64,000 nt of DNA, taken from NCBI GenBank assembly GCA_964582085.1, contig CAZOPV010000005.1:62001-126000 (forward strand). The letters are read 5' to 3'. This DNA is from JADGNF01 sp964582085. Lineage in GTDB: Archaea > Thermoproteota > Bathyarchaeia > Bathyarchaeales > Bathycorpusculaceae. The notes beneath the pieces are model-generated. The model ran no database searches and was not told the DNA's origin. It was given only the letters and a program-made list of their open reading frames with translations. Below are positions 33,580-42,084 of this stretch, piece after piece. The position numbers and the translations under genes are program-made. Within the stretch, counting starts at the first letter, position 1; the number at the start of each line of letters is the position of its first letter.

Positions 33580-34437
33580 GTGCCTCTGATTTCTGTCTTT
33601 GATCCTTGGCGCAGTGGCATGTGCACGTGTCCGCCTAAACTTACCTTTAACCCTTACAGTGGATGCGATCACCATTGCGTGTATTGCTACGCGTCAAGTT
33701 ATATTCCCAACTTTTCAGAATGCCGACCAAAAAAAGAGGTACTCCCAACTTTAAAGAGAGAAGCTATTAAGCTTAAAGGAGAAGTAATTTCAATTTCTAA
33801 TTCTTCGGATCCCTACCCGCGAATTGAAGCTACTACGGGTTTGACGCGTAGATGTCTAGAAATACTCGTGGGAAGTAACTGTAAAATTCAGGTAATCACA
33901 AAATCAAACATTGTCGTTCGAGATAATGATTTACTCAGCAGAGCCAAAGCAACAGTGGCATTAACTATAACAACAGATGACGAAAACACAGCTAAACTTC
34001 TTGAAACCGCTGCTCCACCTATTAGTGAACGGCTGAGGGCAGCACAAGAGTTAATCAACAAAGGTATCGCTGTTTCCGTCCGCGTTGATCCCATAGTACC
34101 TTTAGTTAATGATCAACCAGAAAAACTCATTAAAACTCTTGCAGCTATGGGCGTCAAACACATAACTAGCTCAACATACAAAGTCAAACCTGACAATTGG
34201 CGTCGGTTCTGCCAAGCTTTCCCCACCGTCGCAGAAAAACTGAAATCTCTATATTTTCAAGAGGGCAAAAAGATAGGCGGGAGTATTCTGTTACCCAGAG
34301 AAGTAAGGTATAAACTTATGAAAAGTATGCGGGATTTAGTAACGGCAAGCGGAATGAAGTTTGGGGTTTGTAGAGAAAACCTAGCTCAACTTAACACTGC
34401 ATCGTGCGATGGTTCATGGTTACTGAATACTCAATAG
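33580..34437 (+). CDS. Radical SAM protein, spore photoproduct lyase-like
   Basis: AdoMet radical enzyme of 285 residues. FeS motif C29-x3-C33-x2-C36 in GCDHHCVYCYASS, preceded by an extra CTC pair at 15-17. ISNSSDPYPRIEATTGLTR is shared with SplB-related proteins. SplB itself repairs UV thymine dimers, but many relatives have other substrates. GTG at 33580 starts MPLISVFDPW. The translesion polymerase Dpo4 gene begins 11 bp after its stop, which favours a DNA-damage role (inference). Confidence 0.72.
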   Translation: MPLISVFDPWRSGMCTCPPKLTFNPYSGCDHHCVYCYASSYIPNFSECRPKKEVLPTLKREAIKLKGEVISISNSSDPYPRIEATTGLTRRCLEILVGSNCKIQVITKSNIVVRDNDLLSRAKATVALTITTDDENTAKLLETAAPPISERLRAAQELINKGIAVSVRVDPIVPLVNDQPEKLIKTLAAMGVKHITSSTYKVKPDNWRRFCQAFPTVAEKLKSLYFQEGKKIGGSILLPREVRYKLMKSMRDLVTASGMKFGVCRENLAQLNTASCDGSWLLNTQ

Positions 34438-34447
34438 AGGTGACTAT

Positions 34448-35584
34448 TTGCCTACCCAACAGAGAGTGATCATGCTTGTGGACTTGGACTACTTTTTCGC
34501 TCAATGTGAAGAACTCCGCAATCCTATTCTAAAAAACAAGCCGGTAGTCGTAGGGATGTATTCAGGTCGTACAGAAGATAGCGGTGCGGTGAGTACTAGC
34601 AACTACGTCGCCCGCAAATACGGAGTCAAATCAGGAATACCGTTGTTCTTGGCAAAAAAGAGGCTGGAAGGCATGGGGGCGGTTTTTTTGCCTGTAGACT
34701 ATGATTTTTACCAGAGCTTTAGTGACAAAATTATGAATATACTCCGAGGATATGCAGACGCCTTCGAGCAAGTAGGGATAGATGAAGCATATTTGGATGT
34801 TACACAAAAACTTCATGGAGACTTTGAAGAGGCGGCTACTTTGGTTCAGCAGATGAAAGCTGACGTCAAAAATCAAGTGGGTATCACGTTTTCTGTGGGA
34901 GTGGGACCCAACAAACTTATAGCTAAAATTGCTTCTGACCAAAACAAACCAGATGGTATAACGGTGATCCAGCCGTCACAAGTGAACACGTTTTTAGCGC
35001 CTTTGCCTGTTAACAAACTTTTAGGCGTTGGACGAAAGACGTCGCTAAAAATGCAAGAATTAGGCATAAAAACCATCGGTGACTTGGCGACCTATGATGT
35101 ACAGAGATTAATTGAGATTTTTGGTAAAGTGCTGGGAGTCTATTTTCATAATGCCGCAAATGGTGTAGACAACGACCCGGTTGTGGAAGCAGGCGAAGCT
35201 GAATCCATCAGCAGAATAGCCACGTTGAAAGAGGATACCCATGATTTTGAGGTTATCATTCAGAAAATAAATCGGCTCAACGAAGAAATCTACAAAGAAC
35301 TTTCCCAAAAAAGTTTAACCTATAAGCAGATCGCTATAATGGCAATTAGAATCGATCTCACAGCGAGAAGTCGATCACTGACACTCGAAAAGTCGGCTAA
35401 AGACATGGAAACACTCAAAAAACACACAAAAGAGTTGCTGGAGAAATACCTCCACGAGTCTGACCTACCGATCCGTAGAATAGGCGTCAAAGTAGCCCAA
35501 CTCAGCAAAGAAGAACAAAAACAACAGCGCCTAACAAGTTTTTTTACAAATAAAGAGTTTCAGGGAACTGCTACTTTGAAGTAG
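34448..35584 (+). CDS. dpo4: DNA polymerase IV (Y family, Dpo4/Dbh type)
   Basis: Lesion-bypass polymerase without proofreading. Catalytic residues: D12 in MLVDLDYFFAQ and D112-E113 in GIDEAYLDV. SNYVARKYGVKSGIP finger motif, helix-hairpin-helix thumb (LLGVGRKTSLKMQELGI) and little-finger domain with IRRIGVKVAQL follow. The C-terminal QRLTSFF fits a PCNA-interacting peptide. TTG at 34448 has GAGGTGA in front. Same strand and 10 bp from the radical SAM gene, so likely cotranscribed. Confidence 0.94.
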   Translation: MPTQQRVIMLVDLDYFFAQCEELRNPILKNKPVVVGMYSGRTEDSGAVSTSNYVARKYGVKSGIPLFLAKKRLEGMGAVFLPVDYDFYQSFSDKIMNILRGYADAFEQVGIDEAYLDVTQKLHGDFEEAATLVQQMKADVKNQVGITFSVGVGPNKLIAKIASDQNKPDGITVIQPSQVNTFLAPLPVNKLLGVGRKTSLKMQELGIKTIGDLATYDVQRLIEIFGKVLGVYFHNAANGVDNDPVVEAGEAESISRIATLKEDTHDFEVIIQKINRLNEEIYKELSQKSLTYKQIAIMAIRIDLTARSRSLTLEKSAKDMETLKKHTKELLEKYLHESDLPIRRIGVKVAQLSKEEQKQQRLTSFFTNKEFQGTATLK

Positions 35585-35660
35585 CGAAAAAAATAGAGAA
35601 CACTTATTAAGATGTTTGATGATTGCTGCTGTTCCCAAACAAAAATAGGGAGGCAAAAAT

Positions 35661-35885
35661 TTGGTGTCTGATTCAGAATCAAACCGTAACGCTTTATCAG
35701 CTGAGCCTCTTACACTAATTTCTGAGCAGATTTTCACTTTGAAAAATAGCAGAATCGCATCCAGAAATCAGAGGAAGAAAGAGGCAGAGGAACCCATTTA
35801 CCGAGACGCATCTAAGGGGCGTCATTTTACGTCCTTCACGTTAAAGACTAAACTCTGTTTTTATACCTCAACCCCCTTTCTTTAA
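35661..35885 (+). CDS. Possible small protein (74 aa), unrecognised
   Basis: TTG at 35661 follows a strong AGGGAGG site with 7-nt spacing. The first 50 residues are hydrophilic and coding-like (SDSESNRNALSAEPLTLISE); the end turns hydrophobic and overlaps the TATA element (TTTTTATAC near 35857) of the next gene. It fills most of the 318-bp gap between dpo4 and the PPC gene. It may be a true small gene or a remnant. Confidence 0.3.
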   Translation: MVSDSESNRNALSAEPLTLISEQIFTLKNSRIASRNQRKKEAEEPIYRDASKGRHFTSFTLKTKLCFYTSTPFL

Positions 35886-35902
35886 TAAAAGGGACGAAAT
35901 TG

Positions 35903-36346
35903 ATGCAGTACACCGAAGCAAAAATGGGCAGAATTTTTGTATTACGACTTCATGATAATGACCATTTACCCGATGTAATTGAGGCGTTTGCGGTAAGAGA
36001 AAAAGTTTCAAGCGCTCTCTGCTTTTTAGTTGGTGGTATGAAAGACAAAGGACGAGTTGTAGTTGGCCCAAAAAACGGGGATGTCTTACCTGTGGAGCCA
36101 ATGGTTGAGCTTCTGCGGGGAGTTCATGAAGTTTGTGGTGTAGGCACTATATTCCTAAATGAAGAAGAAAAACCAAAGCTACATATGCATGCTAGTTTTG
36201 GACGAGACAAAAAAACCCTTACTGGTTGCGTCCGCATGGGCATGGATATATGGCGTATAGGTGAGGCAATAATTTTGGAGTTGAAAGACACTACTGCTAA
36301 GAGAGCCATTGATAAAGAAACACGTTTTGAGTTTTTGGAAGTTTAG
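35903..36346 (+). CDS. PPC-domain protein (DUF296)
   Basis: The PPC/DUF296 fold occurs alone in prokaryotes and with AT-hooks in plants. Seen: KMGRIFVLRLHDNDHL at the start, CFLVGGMKDKGRVVVGP, and LHMHASFGRDKKTLTGCV, where the His pair could bind a metal as in bacterial trimeric homologues. 147 residues covers one domain with no AT-hook. ATG at 35903; TTG at 35900 is also in frame. Function unknown. Confidence 0.8.
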   Translation: MQYTEAKMGRIFVLRLHDNDHLPDVIEAFAVREKVSSALCFLVGGMKDKGRVVVGPKNGDVLPVEPMVELLRGVHEVCGVGTIFLNEEEKPKLHMHASFGRDKKTLTGCVRMGMDIWRIGEAIILELKDTTAKRAIDKETRFEFLEV

Positions 36347-36350
36347 AAGT

Positions 36351-38030
36351 TTATCCCAAAAAAGTGAAAGAGAAAATGCGTTTGGGGGGATACGGCCCAA
36401 ATTCTCGGCTTCCTTCACGGTCAAAAGCTGAGAAACTTCCTGTTTCGAACATCATAATGTAAACATCCCTGAAGGTTAAAGTTGAGTTAAAATAAGTTAA
36501 GCTGTCACCGAACGCATCAGAAAACTCGTATAGAAGCACATATTTTGCGTTGCGTTCCCTGCAGAGATTCACCAATTCGGTGGCGTTAAAGTGAGGTGTA
36601 TAAGTGTCTACGGGCTCTTGCGGGTACTGCCAAACATAGACGTTTTTACCTTGGGCCTCTATGTAAAATCGCACAATGTCTTGGCTGAACATATCTTGCG
36701 GACAAAGAACGGCAACAGACTCTCCTTCTCTAATGTTGGTAGCTACGTAGTTGGATGCTTCTTGGATGGGAATTCGCACCTGCGAGCGTTGCACCCACGC
36801 GTAAGATTGCTCAACGCTGAAACCTACACCAACAAGAGTAAATGCGATAAGAAAAACTGCAGGAATCAATGCGAAATGTTTCTCTTTTGCGCTGAGATGT
36901 TTATTTTTAAAGATGCTTTTTCCTATGCTTAAACTGTAGGTGAGGAAGCATGCCGCGGATATTGCAAGGACAGGGAAAAGTGGTACAACATAACGCCAAT
37001 GCCTATTTGGGATAATTGTAAAGAAAACATACACGAGAAAGAACCAAATGAGCAGATATTTATCAGCTGCTTTTCGCCGCCACATAAACATAGCTATACC
37101 ACCTAGACCCAACAGATAGGGAAAAAGTGATATAGGATGAACATTAAAGTAGGGTTCTGTCATTTCCAAAAAGTAGAAAATTGGTAGTTGAAGCCAACTG
37201 GGAATTTCTATGTAAAAGTGAGGTAGCCGATTGCCTCCTGCACTGTTTAAGCCGATGCTGTAGAGAGATTTGTCAGGATTGCCTACTGTGGCAGCGTAGA
37301 ACCATGTATTGAGCATACCTGAAGCGTAGAGTTGATAGGAAGCCAGAATCCAAGGTACAACTACTGCAAAGGTTGTTAAAAGAATAAGGGGAAAACGTTT
37401 CAATTTACTTTTCAAGTAGCCTCTACCCAGAATCAGTAGACCTGTCAACATTATGGCTAATCCAATTATTACCTGATATTTAGTTAAGATACCAACGCCC
37501 AATGTCAGTCCACTCAAAAGCAAAGCGGCGAGTTTTCCATTTTGAAGCCACATAAAAAAGAATAGAACGGATAACGTAAAAAAGAAAATCAGCATAGTTT
37601 CAATCATTGCCAGACGAGAAAGCCAAACAAAACCTGGCATGATACCGAGAAAAATGCTGGCAAGCAACCCAATTTTAGGCTCATATAGTCTGCAGGTAAA
37701 CTCGAAAACTGCATACAAAGACAGAAACGAAAAAACCACTGAAACCAACCGCCCAGAAAAAACTGCTATGCCGCCTATACTGAAGAAGGCTGCCGTGAAC
37801 AAATCAAACATCGGCGGGTAGAACGCGTTAAAAGCAAAGTAACTGGAAAAGTCTCCTCGCAAAAGATACATACCGCCGGTCAGATGAGTAACTTCATCCC
37901 ACATTATAGAGTTGTAAGAGATGTTTACCAGCAAAAGAGCACCATAAGAGAAAGCGAACACAAAAAAAGCTACACGCCACTTGTTTAAACCACCCCGTAG
38001 CCACCGTGACAGCGGACACGAACGTAACAT
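36351..38030 (-). CDS. GT39/GT83-like membrane glycosyltransferase (polyprenyl-phosphate sugar donor)
   Basis: 559 residues, about eleven to thirteen transmembrane segments and a C-terminal soluble domain. The first external loop has MWDEVTHLTGGMYLL with the acidic D-E pair, as in protein O-mannosyltransferases and ArnT-type enzymes, then FYPPMFDLF and a SRLAMIETMLIF segment. It should transfer a sugar from a dolichyl-phosphate carrier to lipid, glycan or protein outside. It complements the AglH/AglB genes at the left end. ATG at 38030. A palindrome overlaps its promoter. Confidence 0.75.
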   Translation of the reverse strand: MLRSCPLSRWLRGGLNKWRVAFFVFAFSYGALLLVNISYNSIMWDEVTHLTGGMYLLRGDFSSYFAFNAFYPPMFDLFTAAFFSIGGIAVFSGRLVSVVFSFLSLYAVFEFTCRLYEPKIGLLASIFLGIMPGFVWLSRLAMIETMLIFFFTLSVLFFFMWLQNGKLAALLLSGLTLGVGILTKYQVIIGLAIMLTGLLILGRGYLKSKLKRFPLILLTTFAVVVPWILASYQLYASGMLNTWFYAATVGNPDKSLYSIGLNSAGGNRLPHFYIEIPSWLQLPIFYFLEMTEPYFNVHPISLFPYLLGLGGIAMFMWRRKAADKYLLIWFFLVYVFFTIIPNRHWRYVVPLFPVLAISAACFLTYSLSIGKSIFKNKHLSAKEKHFALIPAVFLIAFTLVGVGFSVEQSYAWVQRSQVRIPIQEASNYVATNIREGESVAVLCPQDMFSQDIVRFYIEAQGKNVYVWQYPQEPVDTYTPHFNATELVNLCRERNAKYVLLYEFSDAFGDSLTYFNSTLTFRDVYIMMFETGSFSAFDREGSREFGPYPPKRIFSFTFLG

Positions 38031-38071
38031 GTTTTAAATAACCAACTGGTTGCAGATTTTGGGAATTAATA

Positions 38072-38094
38072 ATGCGGCAAACCGCATATAAAAG
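38072..38094 (-). promoter_or_regulatory. TATA box with an adjacent perfect palindrome (possible operator)
   Basis: ATGCGG-CAAA-CCGCAT (38072-38087) directly abuts and overlaps GCTTTTATAT read on the minus strand (38085-38094). It lies about 45-60 bp upstream of the membrane glycosyltransferase ATG, between TATA and the predicted transcription start, which is where archaeal repressors commonly bind. Confidence 0.4.
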
Positions 38095-38136
38095 CATCCA
38101 AAAGTAACCCTGATCTCCCCGCCCAAGTTTACGCGG

Positions 38137-38373
38137 CTACAGTTTCTTCTTAACTAAGACTGAAAGAATAGCCGCCGTCAACACTAAGACTATTAGGAAA
38201 ACCCCGAAGGCAGAAAGCAAAATTCGAAATATGGGCTGTGAATGATAAACTACGTCTCGTGGCACATCCCGTAGTCCCCACAAATACACAGAAAGAAAAA
38301 GCCCAACAAACACTGCGCCCACTCCCTCTATGGCAAAAAGGAACCCTTTCAGTTGTGCACCATCCAAGTTCAT
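38137..38373 (-). CDS. Small membrane protein with two transmembrane helices (78 aa)
   Basis: Helix one is about residues 11-32 (FLFAIEGVGAVFVGLFLSVY), helix two 50-73, with a polar loop WGLRDVPRDVVYH between and a KKK tail. ATG at 38373 has a strong GGGGAGG site, and a TATA-like CTTATAAAT lies near 38412-38420. No family recognised. It diverges from the next membrane gene at 38505. Confidence 0.65.
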   Translation of the reverse strand: MNLDGAQLKGFLFAIEGVGAVFVGLFLSVYLWGLRDVPRDVVYHSQPIFRILLSAFGVFLIVLVLTAAILSVLVKKKL

Positions 38374-38504
38374 AAGGACCTCCCCGTGAAATCTATATTG
38401 GCAAGTTCATTTATAAGATTACCCGCTTCTACAGTTAAAGATACCATTAGGACAAACATAATATACCTAAACGGCGCCAATAAATAGCAGGGATTAGAGA
38501 GAAA

Positions 38505-39413
38505 ATGACTGACTACTCAAATGGATCCCTAAAGATGGGTCTGCTTCTTGTTGCATTAAGCTGGTTTTTGTTCACGGCTTATGAATTTCTAAAAGGCGCA
38601 TACAACATCGGCAGAGGATATGGTTTTTGGATTTCCTTAACCGATACTGCAGGCGCGTTTGGTCTGGGTTTTCGAACAGCAGCTGCACTCATAGCGACGT
38701 TCACCATATTGTTTTTTGTTTTCAAAAAGGATCTCTCCAAACCTGAACTGTTCATGTCCATCAGGTGGATACTACTAGGAGAGATAGTATGTTTCTTGGC
38801 TTTGTTTCCTTGCGTAATTTGGGGAATGCTTATCCTTGCTGGAACAGGCACATCCATGCTAGGTTTAGGATTCTTCATAGAAAGCACTTTACCAGTTATG
38901 ATTGAATCCATCGGAATTCCCATAGTGTTGGTCAAACTATTTTTTGAGTTAAACCCTAACAAGCCGCTCAGAGGCGCCATAAAATGGGCGCTCATCACGG
39001 GAACATTTTACCTTTTTGTTCACTGGATAAATAACACAGGCAACTGGGTAGGCGCCATAGAACGCAAAGGAATAGAATACGTCACAGCTCACCCTGATCA
39101 CATGATCAGTGTGGGGCTCACCGCAATCGGATTGCTTGCACTGGCACTTTACGCATTAAACTTTACCAAAAAGTCCATAGGTGTCAACTCTTTAGCTGAA
39201 CTTGACTTGCGCAAAGTTGGGGTTATAATTACTTCGCTTGGCTTGTACTTCCTACTCATATACGTTATGTGGCTGTTTTTGGGGACGGAAGCAAAATGGA
39301 GCACATGGTACGCTTGGTTCCTAGGTCACAACATGGACCTTTGGTTGATGTCTCTGCCACTGGTAGGGGTGCCACTACTATTTAAAGAAAAGCCAACAAT
39401 CACAACAAGCTAG
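38505..39413 (+). CDS. Polytopic membrane protein, unknown function
   Basis: 302 residues with about eight hydrophobic helices; short charged loops (KKDLSKPE, ERKGIEYVTAHPDH). No transporter or enzyme motif that I know. His and Trp are common in two loops (FVHWINNTGNWVG and HNMDLW), which might bind a metal or cofactor. ATG at 38505 follows AGAGAGAAA; a TATA-like AATATACC lies near 38460. Its stop overlaps the end of the convergent SelB-like gene. Confidence 0.6.
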   Translation: MTDYSNGSLKMGLLLVALSWFLFTAYEFLKGAYNIGRGYGFWISLTDTAGAFGLGFRTAAALIATFTILFFVFKKDLSKPELFMSIRWILLGEIVCFLALFPCVIWGMLILAGTGTSMLGLGFFIESTLPVMIESIGIPIVLVKLFFELNPNKPLRGAIKWALITGTFYLFVHWINNTGNWVGAIERKGIEYVTAHPDHMISVGLTAIGLLALALYALNFTKKSIGVNSLAELDLRKVGVIITSLGLYFLLIYVMWLFLGTEAKWSTWYAWFLGHNMDLWLMSLPLVGVPLLFKEKPTITTS

Positions 39414-40390
39414 CTCTTAGCCGCACCGTGTAGTTCCATTGTGCCTGCAACGCGAAGTTTTCCACCCTCTAAATACGTCAGAACGGCGTTGTCACCAAGT
39501 CGGTAAACCAGCTCTTTCTCTAGAGTTAAAGTCAACGTGGGCTTACGCCAGTCGCCTTCGTAGTCAACAGTCTCGACTTTGCTGTTAAGAAACTGCAACC
39601 AATGTCCCACATGGAGAACCATACCAGGTTTTATTGAGGTATTCCAATACTTCACAAGTGATGCCTGTACCTTCAGGACTTTTGATGTTTGAACTGAGGG
39701 GTCATTTGTCAAAACAACGCCTCGGTCTAAATCTTCCACTTCGACATTTTTCAAGGCAAGACCCACACGGTCACCTTCATATGCAACGTCAAAATCATCG
39801 TCGTGTTTTTGAATAGACCGCAGTTGAGCTGTTTTACTGCTAGGCAGAACTCTCAGTACATCATGTTTTTTTATTATGCCGTAAGTGACGACGCCTAACA
39901 CCACTGCACCGACGCCTTTCACGTTAAATGCATGATCAACAGGAACACTTCCAACAGTCACCGTCGCTTCACTTGCGTTTTTTTGCTGGTTCGCTTCAGC
40001 TAAAAGCTCTTCCCTCATGACTACAGGGTTATCTTCAGCAAACTGGAAATTCTCTATCACGGTACCTGTTATGAGAGGAGCAATCTTTTCTTTGGGAATA
40101 TAGTTTCTAAGTATGAGGTAGCCGCTGCTGATTCCCACAGATTGTATCATTACAAGGCTTTCACCTAAGGCGGCGTTTAACTCATCAACAACCACGATGG
40201 CTTTTTTAGCTATTGAACATGCATAAAAGAGGGGGGCAAGTCTTTCAGGGTAACGTGAAGGCTCGATTAATGTTATAGTGGCATCGCCCTTTTTGAAGTC
40301 GTATAGGGTAATATCTGTAGAGGTACTTTTTTTTCCGATGCCAGCAGCGTAACCTAGAGAACCTATAACTGCAACAACTAAGTTGCCCAT
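39410..40390 (-). CDS. Archaeal SelB-like protein (aSelBL), EF-Tu-fold with degenerate GTPase domain
   Basis: Three-domain EF-Tu-like architecture. The first domain has lost GTPase motifs: the P-loop position reads GSLGYAAGIGKKST instead of GHVDHGKTT, and no DxxGH or NKxD is seen. Domain 2 has VDHAFNVKGVGAVVLGVVTYG, DVLRVLPS and VGLALKNVEVEDLDRG, strongly like SelB/EF-Tu domain 2, and domain 3 follows. The SelB C-terminal winged helices are absent. This fits the aSelBL family described by Atkinson and colleagues (2011). ATG at 40390 has GAGG upstream; ATG 40396 is too close to it. Confidence 0.75.
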   Translation of the reverse strand: MGNLVVAVIGSLGYAAGIGKKSTSTDITLYDFKKGDATITLIEPSRYPERLAPLFYACSIAKKAIVVVDELNAALGESLVMIQSVGISSGYLILRNYIPKEKIAPLITGTVIENFQFAEDNPVVMREELLAEANQQKNASEATVTVGSVPVDHAFNVKGVGAVVLGVVTYGIIKKHDVLRVLPSSKTAQLRSIQKHDDDFDVAYEGDRVGLALKNVEVEDLDRGVVLTNDPSVQTSKVLKVQASLVKYWNTSIKPGMVLHVGHWLQFLNSKVETVDYEGDWRKPTLTLTLEKELVYRLGDNAVLTYLEGGKLRVAGTMELHGAAKS

Positions 40391-40946
40391 GAGCATATTC
40401 CTCGCAAATTACCGCACGATGAAGCACGTCACAAATAAGGTTTGTGGAATTTTCAATTAAGACTCCACGAAGAACGATTACACAAAATGTCCTTACAAAG
40501 GCTTAGGAAACATTTATACAAGGTAGATTTATTTAAAATAACAAGGTTACTCTTAGCTGATTTTATACCAATTAGGAAGCAAATAGATAATTTCTTATCT
40601 TTGTACATCCGTGAATTACGTGAAAGCCCTTATTTTGCGGGCCATTGTTCCTTTTAGCAGTTTTAACTCAAGTTGGGGAGCAAATCGACGACCTAAGATC
40701 AGAAATAACCGCCTATAGGTTTTGACATAAATGATGATGGGGTCCGTGCTATTGTATCCCACAAAAGCTGTTAAGTTGATTTTCAGTAAGAGAAAACAAC
40801 TTCATGGTCCTCCAACAAATTAGTGGATTTTACGGGTAAACTGGCGGACATGTAAAAATTGGATCTGAATGAGAAATATAGACCCTTAACTTCGGCCACT
40901 CTTATAATGGGCCATAAAGCTGGGTAGCAAGCAGTAAATTCTGTTG
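40391..40946. other. AT-rich gap with possible decayed frames
   Basis: On the plus strand ATG at 40487 opens a 56-codon frame (MSLQRLRKHLYKVDLFKITR...) ending at 40657, after which another frame reads QVGEQIDDLRSEITAYRF before stopping near 40727. No ribosome site or family match. It could be a remnant gene or chance; I do not call a CDS. Confidence 0.35.
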
Positions 40947-41699
40947 CTAATAGAAGAATCTTCTGACGTACCAGCGTGTCTTCATTATGTAGGGTGTAAG
41001 TAGTATTGTCAGTACTGTGCCTATAGTGGAGAGCACTATTATGTCGCCAAATACCCATCCGAAGAAAACAGTTGAGAACAAGTCCGCGGTTATGTCTCCA
41101 AACATCAACATTGCACCTACACCAAAGATTCCTGAAACTATACTAGCTAAGATAACTCCGACAATCAGCCATGTGCTCCATGTTTTGTGGTCTTCGATTG
41201 TGGCTTGGATGAGCAAAAGTATTATGCCAATGATGAATGTAGCAATGAAAACTTCGCTTAAACTGCTGATTAAAGCGAAAGCAGCTACAACCACGTTCAG
41301 TAAGAGAATTGCAGAAAGGATGTAAGTTACTTTTGGTCTTTTAAGTTGAACTGTAGGCTTGATTTTTAGTGAGCGGTAAATCACTAAGGGAACAAAGCCT
41401 TCAAAGAAATCTGCCAAAGACCAAACAAGCAAAAACTCCCACGGCATGTTAAGATATAAACCCATAAAAACACAACTCAGATAACCAGCCACACAACCCC
41501 AAACACCAAACCAAAGTGCAACAGGCACATAAACTGCAGCTGCAAGGTATAAGCCTGAAACGCCTGGAACAGGGGAAGAAACCGGCGCAGCTACAACCGC
41601 CCAACTGGCGAGAACTGTACACACCACTGTTGCAATTGCACAAACAACAGGGTGCCTCCAATTAACACCCTTAATTTTATCAAGAGACGCAAGCGACAA
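40947..41699 (-). CDS. Polytopic membrane protein, ECF S-component-like topology, function unknown
   Basis: 250 residues, about eight membrane helices. The first half, with AAAVYVPVALWFGVWGCVAG and WEFLLVWSLADFFEGFVPL, recalls small-molecule S components of ECF transporters or sensor membrane domains, but no substrate motif is clear and no ECF ATPases are nearby. TTG at 41699 lies some 15-20 bp from a TATA-like AAAATATAG, suggesting a leaderless message. Confidence 0.55.
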   Translation of the reverse strand: MSLASLDKIKGVNWRHPVVCAIATVVCTVLASWAVVAAPVSSPVPGVSGLYLAAAVYVPVALWFGVWGCVAGYLSCVFMGLYLNMPWEFLLVWSLADFFEGFVPLVIYRSLKIKPTVQLKRPKVTYILSAILLLNVVVAAFALISSLSEVFIATFIIGIILLLIQATIEDHKTWSTWLIVGVILASIVSGIFGVGAMLMFGDITADLFSTVFFGWVFGDIIVLSTIGTVLTILLTPYIMKTRWYVRRFFY

Positions 41700-41862
41700 T
41701 TTAAATCAGAACTATATTTTACGTTACTTGTTAAAATATTCTTGCATATCTTAGAAAATAGTACAAGAAAAACAGTCATAATTTTATCCAATTATAAATT
41801 ATACAAGTTTATCTAGTTCTACGAGATGGGTTCCAACTAAAAACTATAGAATGGGGGATTAT

Positions 41863-41938
41863 TGGTAGCCCGGAAGAGATTCGAACTCTTGTCAATGGCT
41901 CCAAAGGCCACTATGCTTGACCACTACACCACCGGGCT
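41863..41938 (-). tRNA. tRNA-Gln (anticodon TTG)
   Basis: Minus strand: acceptor AGCCCGG pairs perfectly with CCGGGCT, anticodon stem GTGGC/GCCAT (one mismatch-tolerant pair) around CTTTGGA (anticodon TTG), T arm AAGAG-TTCGAAT-CTCTT, discriminator A and encoded CCA. The A1 start is typical of archaeal tRNA-Gln. No intron. Confidence 0.92.
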
Positions 41939-42054
41939 TTTAGGCTTCTTGGGGTTGAGACGCTAGAGTTTTAAGGATACATTTTTTACCTAATAAGCAT
42001 TCTCACCGAAGACAAATAATTCGCTGTGGACTGATTATTGACAATGTTCTACCC

Positions 42055-42079
42055 CAAAATGGGGGCTACATGATTATTC
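42055..42079. repeat. Left terminal inverted repeat of the decayed IS
   Basis: TGTTCTACCCC then AAAATGGGGGCTACA. The first ten bases match the right end in inverted orientation, and the block includes its own dyad. Confidence 0.55.
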
Positions 42080-42084
42080 AGACA

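Noticed and set aside
40442..40657. 71-aa plus-strand frame from TTG
   Set aside because: No ribosome site or recognisable domain; described only as part of a possibly decayed gap.
40783..41058. 91-aa minus-strand frame overlapping the 40947-41699 membrane protein
   Set aside because: Lies in another frame of a convincing membrane protein gene and has no domain signal.
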